Under the pieces are notes generated by a model. That model searched no databases. It was not told the origin of the DNA and was given only the letters and a program-made list of their open reading frames with translations. From NCBI GenBank assembly GCA_031216445.1, contig CM062213.1, forward strand, positions 15,315,501-15,379,500: a DNA stretch of 64,000 bases, given 5' to 3'. Both the position numbers and the translations under genes were made by a program. Shown here in pieces: positions 11,601 to 24,400 of this stretch (position 1 is its first letter; the number at the start of each line of letters is the position of its first letter). The DNA comes from Lateolabrax maculatus (Eukaryota > Chordata > Actinopteri > Acropomatiformes > Lateolabracidae).

Positions 11601-14600
11601 CAGAGTGGAAAAAAAGTCTACAGAGGGATGAGGCGAGGGAGGGGCGGAAGGTGTGAAAGGTGAGACAGCGAGATAGGGTGGATGAGGGGGAAGAAATAGG
11701 ATTAATGGGAAGACAGCAGGAGAGATAGGGAAAAGGGTGATGAAATGGAAGAGGGTGATTATGGGACAGAGACAGAAATACTGTACATAGGAGAGAGAGA
11801 CTGAGAGGCAGAAAAGAACCACTAATGGGAAAGCTAAGAGAAGGTGGACCTCATGGCAAGAGGTGAAAATAGAAGGCTTGTACACAGAGCAGCCACTGGT
11901 CAGATATAGACTGAATCAAAAGCTAGTCCAACTTCCTCCTGTGTCTTTAGATGACCTACAGTGTATCAAAACTCTGATGTATCAAACACAGGATAAGGAT
12001 AAAGGGATAAGGGCACATACTGCCAGAAATAACATTTAAAGTACACGGTGGTCAGGTGGGGCTTAGAGACCGCCTGCAGTCATTGTGATGTCTCAAGCCT
12101 AGCATGACGTATATCTGAGATATCACATTTGTAAAGCCTATTTGATTTATATAGAGCCAACTGGCTTTACAATCTGAACAATATAGGACACTTTCAATCT
12201 TTAGACCCTCGATTTGAGTAAGGTAAAATCCACAAAAGAAACCAAACGAAAATACAATGTTTAGGTTAGGGTAATTTTTTCAAGAGTAAAAAATTAACAA
12301 GTCGTACTGTATTCACTTACATTTCATGATGGATTGTATAATTATTTGCTCAGGGGCATTTCTACAAACAGAAATTGCCTTTAATCCAGGGAATGGAAAT
12401 TATAGAAAATGTCACACCTGTAAACAAAATTATCTCGTCTTTGACACCGGTCTTTTATTTAAACCATTATATTTTGAATTTAATTTTCCCTTGTGAAAAG
12501 TCCTTCAACATGAATGAAAATTGGTCTCTAAATTCATCCATAAAAAATTTGATTGAAAGCTGCAATGATTTGTGCTCCAGGGGAAATAACAAACAAGAGT
12601 GACAATTGTGAACAATAAGGTAGGATTTAATTTAATTTTGTGTAAAGGCCAATTTATCATTTGGTACAGAACTGTCTGCACCTGAACTACTACTGAATAT
12701 ATTACATGCAAAATGTTAGGAGATTATTTTGTACATGTAGATGGAGTGAGCACAGTGAGTTGCAATCTCTACTTTGATTTGATGGCATTTTATACAAATG
12801 AAATCCAGGATCAAACCCATTTATCAGATCCAAATCCTTTGAATCCCTTATCGAATTCTTAAATTTACCTATCAACAGTTGCAAGTAACTAAATAATACC
12901 ACTCAGAAATGTCTCATCACCTTTTGTTGGCTGATAAAGCAGAAGAACTACAGTTTTGCAGCCTAATGCATGTTAACCTGTATCCACAACCTGAAAATAT
13001 GATGAGCACCGCAGTATATGAAATGTTAATTTAATGTATCTGAAAGAAGAGCTGCCGCTCTAATGGTCGAACTACAAAAACACAGTGTCCACTCACGGTC
13101 GTACAGTGGTGTTACAGGGTGATGAGTCTTCTCACTTGCAAACAATCTTTGGCTGAATGCAAACACCAGCTGCACAGAGGACATTAACCAGAGAACATCC
13201 AAACATTTCATTTCAGCCGTTACTGAATTAACGTTAATTAGCTACAGCTGATCTAATGTGCCGCGGGTGATGTCTGTTACATGAACCAGCGACAATCGGA
13301 TAAAAATGAGAAGTCTGCTACCTACATGTTTTGCCTTCCTATTTGCTAATAAAAAAATTGTGAGGAGAGATAAAAGGTTTCATAAGAGATTAGTTTTTTT
13401 TGGAGCTTAATGAATCTGGGTATTTTGCCATATCCAAAATGGAACAGGCTATCAGAGCCCATCCCTAGGCAATATTGTTCAGCTCTAAAGCTCTGAAAAG
13501 CTCAAATCACTACTAATGTTCTTCCACCTCAGTCACTGGTGCTTAAGTGCACATAGTGAAGATTCACTGCTACCACTTTGAAAAGCAGGGATCGATATCA
13601 AACAGCACAAGTCATCAAACCTTGGAAAATTCAAGAAAGCAACATGGCTGCTGGAGAGACTTTATGTACCCAACATAAAATTAGGCATTCTACACATTAG
13701 CTAATGTTCAGTCAGAATCTAGTGAAAGATCAAACTAAAAATTGTTTTTGTGGATTATAAAGATATTAAACATGATGCTGTAAAGCAGTGACAAGAAAAC
13801 ACAACAACCAAGCAGCTAGAAAGACGAGTATCTCTACAGAAGACGCATTATAAGCCTGCAGCACGTTTCCTTGGCCATGCAGTGATCATGTGCGCTGTAT
13901 GCTGGGATTTAAGGCAGCAGTCTAACAACACACCAACTACAGGACTCCAGTGGGGATGCTGATGTTATTAGAGCAGCATTTGTGGGTCGTAGTGCGAGTG
14001 GCTCCTCGGGTAAACAATTCCCCTCCAGAGGTAACGAACACAGACTTGAGAGGTATTAATCATCTGAACAAATTCACACAGCGGGTCTTTGTCATCACTG
14101 TCATTACCTACAGAGTGACAAGACAAAAATATCAATGTGATTTAATGGGCATGGATGAGGCATCTTTTGCTTAAGTGCTGGGCTTGAGGGTCTGAGGGAC
14201 CTCATTATTGGGAAAAGTTGCAGAAATGCTCCACAACAACAGCACCATGCATAATGTGGCATGGTGCACAAAGCAAGGAAAGGCTAGATATTTATATGTA
14301 TGGCACAAACACAATTCAAAGTGATTTATAGTACATAATGCATAAAATGTATTAAAATGTCTAAATGACCGTGAGGATGAAAAAAAATTATTACCATATC
14401 ATGAAATGAAGGAAAATACACAAGAGTAATAAACTAAATAAAAGTATTGCAGTGTTAGAAATAAATAGCTTTTACTCAAAACAGAAGAATACTTGGCACA
14501 TCTATTTTATGAGCCAGGTGTGTAGGAGAGGGACGAGTAGATCAAAGGTTGCAAACAAACTCCTGCACACTGTCTAACTTGCAATATTCCATTTATTTGC

Positions 14601-17600
14601 AACGTTTTGGTTTGAGACCTTTATCAGGCAAATGGTTTGTGATAATGAGGAGCCATCTTAAATAGGGAGTGGCTGTAATTCTGCAACCAAGAAATAAATA
14701 GCTTAAAATTTTAATAAAAGTAAAAGGCAACCAAAAAGGTGTGTATCATTGATTCAAAAGCATTTTGAGTTGATGCAGAACTCATGTATTCAGGAAGTTT
14801 GTTCCAGATATCTGATGCATAGAATCTAAATGCTGCTCCACCATGTTTTATTAAGTACTTTAGGTCAGTACACACATGTGCACAGTGCAGTGCAGTCTCA
14901 GCTGAGTTAAGATTCAGCTCAAAGCATGTGTGTGCCTCACAGTGCAGCTTCACAAAGCCGCTAGCATGGCTGTAGACTGGATGTACAGAAGGGCTGTCAG
15001 AGTAGGGGGATTGGAGGTGTGTACTGATATTTGACCTTTTGTTTAACTAAAGCACACTGGCACATCGACACCAGTGATTTGTTCAGTGCTTTTATTTAAA
15101 CATTAAATGGGATAGTAAACACTCAATGATACAGATGTGTAACATCTGAGTGGCCTAAATCGTATTCATACTGTGAGAGGGTTGTGAGTAGACAATGGCA
15201 TATTTTAAAATTGAAGAGATTCTGTTGTTCAATAGAGCATGAATCTCACATTCATTAAAATTCACCTGGAGTGTGTATAAGTACGTAGCTGTAAATAAAA
15301 GCTTTTGTCAAATTACCAAACAACCATGAAACTGTATATCTGCCAGCTTGCTGTATTTGGAGCAGAGGGTGCAATTAGCAGTAGGAAAACAAAAAAGAAA
15401 CACCTGAGCGAGAGGTGTGGGGTGGCATGGAGAAAAAGGCTCAGGTGTGTTTACATCCTTTCAACTCCTTAGAGAACCATGTGAGAACAAAACCTCTGCC
15501 TGATCACTCTCATCCTACAAACAAGTATTTCCATCCAAGCAGGAGTTAGTCTCTCACCGGATGACATGTCAACCATCCGTGAGTAGTTGTCAAATGGTCC
15601 GATAAGCATGAAAGTTAAATTGTACACCACTGTTCGTCTCCGTCGCCAGAGCTCAACTCAATTCAACACGTCTGGGAGACTCTGAAGCTGTGCCTGTCAC
15701 TGTGGTTTCCACCAACATTTGTAAAAACAAATCCTGTCTGGGAGTATTTCTTATGTTTGAGTCAGTGTCACAATATCCCTGCGAGTTCTGCAGGCTTTAT
15801 TTCTGCCAAGGTAAGTCACACAAGGTGCTCCCTCCGCAGAGGAGATCACAAGCTGTACCACATGAAGCAGAAATGGCATTTAAGTAACCTTCAATAAAAT
15901 CTAACTAGAAACGGACTTTGGGTGAAGTCGCACTTGTAACTCTTCTATTTAGAATTTTTTTTTAATTTTTTTTTTTTAAATCACCTGTTCTGAAAGGTGT
16001 TGAGCCCAGCGGGGACACACTGAACCCTCCACTGTCCATTCTGGTCGGGGTAAAGGACGAACTTGATTGGTGCCTCTACCTGGAGATCCTTCTCCAGGGA
16101 AAACAGATGCTCCTTCCAGGGACACCCACCCTGGGAGAACACCACCACCTCCCCACTGGGATCTACCTGGAAATGGGAAGAGAACCAGGAAATTGTGTGT
16201 TACTAATGGGCAAGATAAACAGACACAAAGAGTGTTCAGCTTTCGTAGAGGCATCAATTGCACTGTACACTGTTATGGTGACATGAGCAATGGACAACCA
16301 ATTTTGGCAGCTTCAGAAATGTCTCTTTTCAGGACCCAAGTTAACAATGTTTACAAAAAAAATTACACATTAAATTGGATAGTCTTGTACCTGATGCCGT
16401 TCCTTAACAGCTTTCTCCACCACAGCACGAGCCGGCAACCAGGAGGACTTGTAAAAGTCCAGGCGGTCCAGGAACTCCTCCCCAACCATCTTCAGAGCCT
16501 TTCTGAAACCCTCCTGGTAAAGAACACTTAAATGTTATTGTCAAATACAGTGTAAAAATGTGAGAGTAATAGTGTATAATTTAATGAAGGCAGATATATA
16601 GTTTTTTTGACAACTGACTAGACTTTAGATATTATTTTGAAATGACACTACTCATTTGGGTCAAAATCCTCAAGATCTTTCATCACTACTACACCACCTC
16701 TGAATTCCAATAAAGTTTGATGTCAAATACATAAAGTGAGACTGTGTGTCGTATAAAATGGGGGTGATACAGTCCAAGTCCAACCATCTCTGCACTAATC
16801 CTTGCAGCCTGGCTTCATCAACCCATCTTGTCCTGCTCAAACCCGTCTTTCCTCGTCGTGGGAGTTCTTGGCGAAGTTGGAGGAAAGTGCCAGGACAAGA
16901 ATTATAATCATGTGAACTGAAATGTGAAAAAACAAATAGGCCAGCTACTCCACTGAGATGGCCCCAATGGAAGGGATGGAGAAAAAAAATTGTTGGCATT
17001 GTCAACATATGCAAAGCCAGGCGGCAGGTTTCTCATGAATGTTTGCAGAAAGCAGGTGCTGTTTCCCTGCAGGCTTTCACCTCATCATCACACTAGGCCA
17101 TTTCTGGGCCTCTTTTGTTTCTGCACAGCTCTAAAAACGACCTCTGAACATTTATTGCACCCGGCGTATTTACCACAAGATTCTTAACCTGTCTTTTATT
17201 TTTATTTCAATACAGACTTTTGCATGTTTTTATATCGTCTATCTGGGACCATATTGGACAAAAGTAGAGCTGACACATTAGTCGATTAAGCGATTAGTCA
17301 CTTTACCGAAAATGAATCAGCAACTGCTTTGATGAATCAATTAATCATTCAAGTGATTTTTCAAGCAAAAATGACAGATAGACCCAGTTCCAACCTCTCC
17401 AATGTGAGGATTTGTTGCTCTTTTCTGTCTTCTGAGAATGTAACTCTTCAGGTGTTTTGAATGTTGGTTGGACAAAAACATGCAATTTGAAAGCAATTTG
17501 AAAACATCAGCTTGGGCTTTAGGAAATTGCAATGGGCGTTTATTTTATCTTTTTTCTGACATTTTATTGACCAAGCAATTGGGAAAATAATCGATAATGA

Positions 17601-20600
17601 AAATAATTGTTAGGTGCAGCCTTACAAATATGTGTTCTCACTTCAACATGTTATTCCTTGGATTCAATGCGCCTTGCAGGTACACAAATAAATCAACTAG
17701 GCTTGGGTGGTATCTATTTCATCGTACCTTCATACCTTCCTGACATTTCACCGGGGTATACGGTAAATGACAGTATATGTGTTAAAAAGAAAAAAAAAAC
17801 AATTTCACAATAACTGGCTGCAGCCGCTGGCTGACAGATTACACTCCATACACGGCCCTCGCCGTTACGCGTTAAGCGGTGCACCAGGGCACTGAAAAGG
17901 AGAGGACCCACTTGTTGCTGCGGCGGATACCGACACGTCAGTGTGCTGAACGGAGATGAACGGTGGTGGTGGCAGACCGGCAGTTGAATAAAATCATGTG
18001 GCTATTGATTAAACTCAAAATACTCCCAAACAGGAGCAGAGGCATTTCTATGGAAACCTATTTGCGCCACTGTGAAGAAAAAAATAACAATCCTGTAATA
18101 ATGAGTAGTCCGCCAAACAAACACCACAGACGGGCTGGAGGACCGTCTCTGTGTCCTCGGGTGTGTGAGAGACCCAGAGCTCCAGCCGCTACTGCTGAAC
18201 AAGCACAGCAACTAGTAACACTATCAGCGGTGCTTATTAAAGTCACCCTGAATCCCTCCCACACATCTCTCCCCTGCAGCTGAAGACAGACCAGGCCCAC
18301 TAAGTCATAATTATTTAGATACTAAGTCATAATAATGAGATACTATCTCATAATTATGAGGTAATAAGTCATAATAATGAGATACTAAGTCATAATAATG
18401 AGATACTAAGTCATAATAATGAGACGCTATCTCATAATAATGAGATGCTATCTCATAATTCTGAGATACTAAGTCATAATAATGAGATACTAAGTCATAC
18501 TGATGAGATGCTATCTCACAATTATGAGATACTAAGTCAGACTTATGAGATGCTATCTCTGGAGATGACTTACAGGATCGTTCTTTTTTTCTTCGCAGTG
18601 GTGCAAATGGGCTCCATACATCTCTTTTTTACAAGTCCTGTAACATTATTCCCAAAACTCGCCAAATTTCTCAGCTCAGCTGCCTGTTCCGCCGGTACAG
18701 ACTGACCTCTGCTGGCGAGTGCTGTGTTCTACAATACATCGCCTCGATACAGAGCACCTGTATTCTTGACGGTATTGAAAATCATACCTTTGGGAATTCT
18801 AAATACCCTGATATACCATAAAACCGTGATACTGCTGAAGCCTAAACATAAAAATCCCCTTCTTGGAAATTAAATATATAATGATCTGAGTAGAGCAAAA
18901 AGAGAATAAGACATAATGCCTGTTAATGTCGTGGGAATTATTCGGTTGCCATGAAAGAATATTAGTGTCACGGTGTTTGTTTGGCCACAAACACACGTTC
19001 TCACACCTCCTGCTAACGAAATATGGTGTGAGTTACACCTTGTGATGCTGCTACATTTAACATTACCATTTCTATATTGTGTAGGTGAAGACATTCACTG
19101 GGTAAAATCATTTCCTCACATTAACCCTCTCCACTACCTGTAAACCGTAAAATCAAAATCTGACAGAGGAAATATCCACAATTTGTGGGGTTTTCCTAAC
19201 GTTTCATTTTGTTGTGGAGTCATTTAGTCTTTAAATTAAAACTACAAGACACAAAGACTATGTTCCATATAATCTTATAACACGGATACAGACCTACACA
19301 CATTAACATTTCAAGCTCATCGACATCGCATTACACTCACACACTCCCTCACCTCAGTGTCCTGACTCTTGCTGTTCCATGGTGGGTTCAGGTGGCTGAC
19401 ACGTGCGCTCAGCGTGGTGGAGACGTTGTAGCGGGCCTCCCCGTCGTACTGTGAAATGCCGTTGTCTACAGCATCCACCTCCTCCACAAAGTTCTCGTAC
19501 ATCTGCAAGTATTTGAGAGAGACACGTGACAGGAGAGGTTATGGACCTGTAATGACACAGGAATCAGCCGTTTTATGCTTATTTTGGTATGCCCCCCCAT
19601 ATTCAAGCCAATTCAGTAACGTCTTTTAAAGGTCTTTTAGGAGAGAGAAATGATTACATTATCCTGACTGAAGTCTATTTGGTTGACGTATATGGGCTGT
19701 AAGGCTTAAGTGACCGGCTAGGTCATTAAACCAAAAGGAATAGACAAACTGAAGCTATTTTACAGTTCACTAGCAAAACTCCAACAAGAAGTCTCCTCAA
19801 TACCTCGGAAGGTCAGTCACCAAAGAGTTGACATTTTCCAAGTGGCTTACAAGTGGAACTGAGTCTGGGAGCAAAAATAGAGGTTCAGTTTGTCTGAACT
19901 GGCAGAGGGCGAGACATGCAACATCCTAAAATAAATAAAGCCCCAGCCATGTGTAAAAGGATTACTTGGGGCTTTAAACAAACTGACACATCAAAAAGCC
20001 AACGATAATATGAGTTAATAGTGCTAATATTTATGGTGACCTAAGATTTGGCTGGCTTAATAACCCTGGCCATCAAAATGCTCTGTGTGCCGAGGCCTCC
20101 AGCTGGCCCTGCTCTCTAAAATGCCTTAAATACTGTACAACTGCAGTGTCCTCCGTATGAACCTGGCCACATCCCTGTCCGTCTCTTCTAATCACACTCT
20201 ACTGCCAACTGTCTGAAGAAGGGAAAATGCCATAAATTAACAATAAACATTCAGCATTTTCTACGGACAGTGACTGCATGGTTTCCGTTTTTAGAACAAC
20301 CAACGTGGACAAAGGTTACAGAGGTAACTTTAGGTTCAATTCAGCAGGCGAGGCAATGTTTTTGAGACAAAGGAAAACATCTGTTTCCGATGGAGTGTTT
20401 GTGTTGTGCATAAAACACAATGGTTGCTAATCTACTGGCTGCAATAAATCCGTCGTTTTTCTCCTGTCACCTTGTCATAGAGCACCTCCAGCTGCCTGTC
20501 GTCCTCCTTCAGCAGCGTCAGCTGGGCCAGCAGCTGACGACCAAAGTGTAAGTAGACCAGGCCGGCTGAGCTGAGCTTGGTTACCCATGGCTTCTCTGGA

Positions 20601-21412
20601 CACAGGCTGTGGAAGCTGTCTGAAAAGGTCCTGAACAGACGGAAGGAAGACAGTCTGTTAGCTGACTGCAACAGAAACAGAAATGACCTTTTCACACTCA
20701 GACAATAATCTATTCATAGGGGGTAAAAAGGGTCATTATAAAAAAATCTGTCTACAGCTTGTATATACGAAGTTGGGCAATTTAATCGATCAATAGATTA
20801 ATTTCAGCTCTGAACTAGATCATCAGTTCTAAAAGAACAACCATGAAAAATGTGAAATATGTTTCATTTTCTCATAACCAACAGAAACAATCAGTTACAT
20901 TTTATGGTTGGAAGTAATACTGGAAGTATGAGCTGGTAAATCAGTCACCATTGATGATCATCAAAATCATTTAGATATCTATCCAGTAAAAAGGCCAAAC
21001 ATTTGCTACAGACCACATCACAAAAGGATTTGCTTGCTTTTCTGTTTCATATCATTGTATATTGAATACTTTGGGGTTATTTGCCCGTTGGTTGGACAAA
21101 TAAAGCAAGTCATTATTTTTGAAATTGTATAAAACACCAATAAAATAATTATGAATGGATAAATCGGTTGATAGAAAATTAGTCAGGAACTATTTTGATA
21201 GTTGATTTATCTTTTCTCTGTTTTATATCACTGTTAAAATTGAATATTTTTGTCCAACTGTTGGTTGGACAAAGCAAGCAATTCAAAAACTGCACCTTGA
21301 CAAAATAATTGTCAAATTAATCAATAATGTCAATAACAAAAAACCTATTCCCACCTTAACAAGTAATGAAGATAAATTAATATTAGTTTATTTGCTTTAA
21401 AAAAAAAATTTG

Positions 21413-21458
<46 letters not shown>

Positions 21459-24400
21459 TGAAATGATGATGAAATGAACAACTTGCTTGTTGACTGAGTC
21501 ATAGCAGTATTCTTGTATTGGAGTAAGAGCCATGTTTTCCAGGAAATGGTAATCAGCTTAAATCAAAAGCTGAAAACCACTACATGGACTATAGCACTCA
21601 ATACTAAAGCAAAGAAAGAGATTAAACCTTATTGTTCTGCTCATAAACAGACTATTCACACTTTTTTAAATAACTGACCTCTTCGGTAAAAATGCCTGCT
21701 GCATCCAGACGTATGCTGTACATTACTGCCTGTGTGTCAGATATCAATAACAGGGACTTGCACCCATAAATACTGTCTTCAACTTCAGAGAGCAAGTTGG
21801 CCTTGACCGGAGACAAAAAAGTGCGCTCCGGCGTGTTTGTAAGTGTGAGCACATAAATAAAAGCCTCCGGAGGTCTCTCCTCAGCCACGTGCTGAGATGG
21901 GTGGGCTCCAGCACCCAGCCACTGCTGGTCATTTAATTCAGGCTTAATTAGGATGCTCAGGCTGCAGCACAGCAGAATACAGACCGTCAAATGAGTGAGT
22001 GACATGCTGGGGAAGCAGGGGGTAATCACAGCCATTACGGGGCTAATTGGCCAAGCTGAGGCATTTCTACGCTGATTATCAGAAGACAGCAGTGAATGAG
22101 CAAGAGGAAAATGACTGAAAAAGACATGCTTACAGAAGCGCAAGTCATCAAACTGATTGTGTGAAATCAAAGATCTAGCAAACTGGCATGTACTAACAGA
22201 ACTAAATCAAGGTAAGTCAGTAGACCGTAAGACCAAGAAATATTTGGTTACTTTTATTTCTTTGCTGAGTGGCAGCAGTAAGTCCATTTCTAGTGTGAGC
22301 CACTACAAATATAATCCCTGCGAGATCTAAGCTGTTGTGCTTTTTTTAACCTTGAGTCAGAGTTTGGGGAAAATTTCTCATGCCTGCAACTCTCCATGCC
22401 ATTTTCTTCCCTGCTTAAGAAACTTCTAAAGACTTTAAAGACAAACATGTTCCATATCTGCAGCAGTTTCTCACATTAGAAGTTGTATTTCAGAAATAAA
22501 TGATTCACAAACTTTCTTTTCATCTTTAGGCTTCAATTTAAGGGGAACTTATTTGTAATGATATTGCCTGTTGCAAAGTTTGGATGAAACCAGCAATGAT
22601 CCTCTATTAAACGTTGCAGGTAACTTTCTAAAAAAAAAAACTTTTTGTCATATTTACTGAAACTGTCACTACATCCTGACAGTAATACACGATACAGATA
22701 ATCTTTAAAAAAAAAAAAAAAGGTTCTTCTGGCTCCTCCCAGTGCTCCTAATGGCATTTGCAAAAAACCACTGTGCCAGAACAAAATTAACCAATCAGAG
22801 CCAGAACGAGTCTCTGGACACTCTTATCTGTCAGTATTATCTGTTCAATATGAAGATGGAGCCAGCAGCCGGTAATCTTAACATAGTATAAAGACTGGAA
22901 ACAGCTAGCCTGGCTCTGTCTGAAGGACAATTCCTGTTTTTTACGGGGGTTATGTGCAGGACTTTATCCAGGCTGGTCGCAGTCACTTCAGTGACAGATA
23001 TGAGAGTTGCATCAATCTTCTCATCTAAATCGCAACAAGAAAGCAAATAAGTGTATTCCCCCAAATGGTAAACTCCTCTTTTAATGGCTTAATTTCAAGC
23101 TCTTATTTTACAATTTTTACTTTGATGAGTTGGTATTACTGTCAACTTAATCTGTACACTGTCACAGTTTTGTAAAGGTGCTATTTAAATTAGGACTGAT
23201 TGCTCTCGTCGGCTCCTTTTCTAACTTCCTCCAGCACCCCAGCCCACTTATATCCATCCCTGCCATCACAACCATCTTGCCCCCATCCACGCATGTGAGT
23301 GACAGCCACATTCTCCTGCGGCCCCTGACAGTGTCGTGGCAGCCTCTGTGCCTCGTGAACCAACAGCAGGGGGGCGTTCAATTGAAGGAGCGCTAATTAT
23401 CACTAACCACCTGCCAGGAAGAGAGCCCTGGCATATCTTTATCACCGTGGTCATAAAAGCTACCTCTGATTATCATCAGGACATTAAGCTGACAAGACAT
23501 CTGGAATAGGCTGATTACTCAACGTGATGAGACCTCGAGTGAATGCAATCATTCGGAAGGAACTTTGGCAGGAAATGTAGCAGGAAAACATCGACTAGAG
23601 CCTGTACCTTTGTGATCCATGTAATTAAGGTACTTCAACGATGTCTGAACAAAAGCCACAGGGGAATATACTTTCTCAGACTCCAGATAGTTGTTTGGTC
23701 TAAACAATGTTATAAACTCTTTTTGAAAAAATCCCAAAGCCCAAGGTGACATTTTCATAGGGCTGCACTAACAATTGTTTTCATTACCAATTAATCTGCC
23801 AATTATTTTCTTGATTAATCATTTTGTCTATAAAATATCCCAGTGTCTCAGGAGACATCTTCATATGTTCAGTTTACCATCACCATGCTTGAAAATTGAC
23901 TTCAACAATTACTCAATTATCAAAATGGTTGCCAAATTAATTGTCTGTTGATACACTAATCAATTAAACAACTAATTGTTTCAGCTCCAGCTGATGCATC
24001 TGCACTAAGCTAATATTGGCCAAAAATATCAAGACAAGAAATTAGACATTTGGTCTTTTTCGCAGCAGACACTGACAGTTTAAAGCAGGAAGAGCCCAGG
24101 TGTATTTTATAAGATTAATTATAGTGGCTGGCTCAATGACATGGCTTACTGGCACATCTAAAGGGAATGAGCCACCGTTAATGATATTAGTTACCCCTGT
24201 GCTTTGCAGCTGTGACATGTCAATATGTCTGACATGAAAGAAGCTTATTGTGCTATTTTACTGTGTTTGGGTAGTTTTTCCACACTAAAAAACACATGGT
24301 GTGCATTTATTTTACCTTCATATCAATGTTGAGTGATTTGAGGAGGACAAAACATGATAATAACTACAACTTACTACAACATTGATTCATATGTGTATTA

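Noticed and set aside
18445..18705. Plus-strand frame encoding repeated SHNxEIL units
   Set aside because: Translation of the minisatellite inside a transposon; no start context or homology.
21652..22170. 172-codon minus-strand frame in myg1 intron 2
   Set aside because: Starts without ATG, has no recognisable domain, and its splice borders do not fit myg1 phases.
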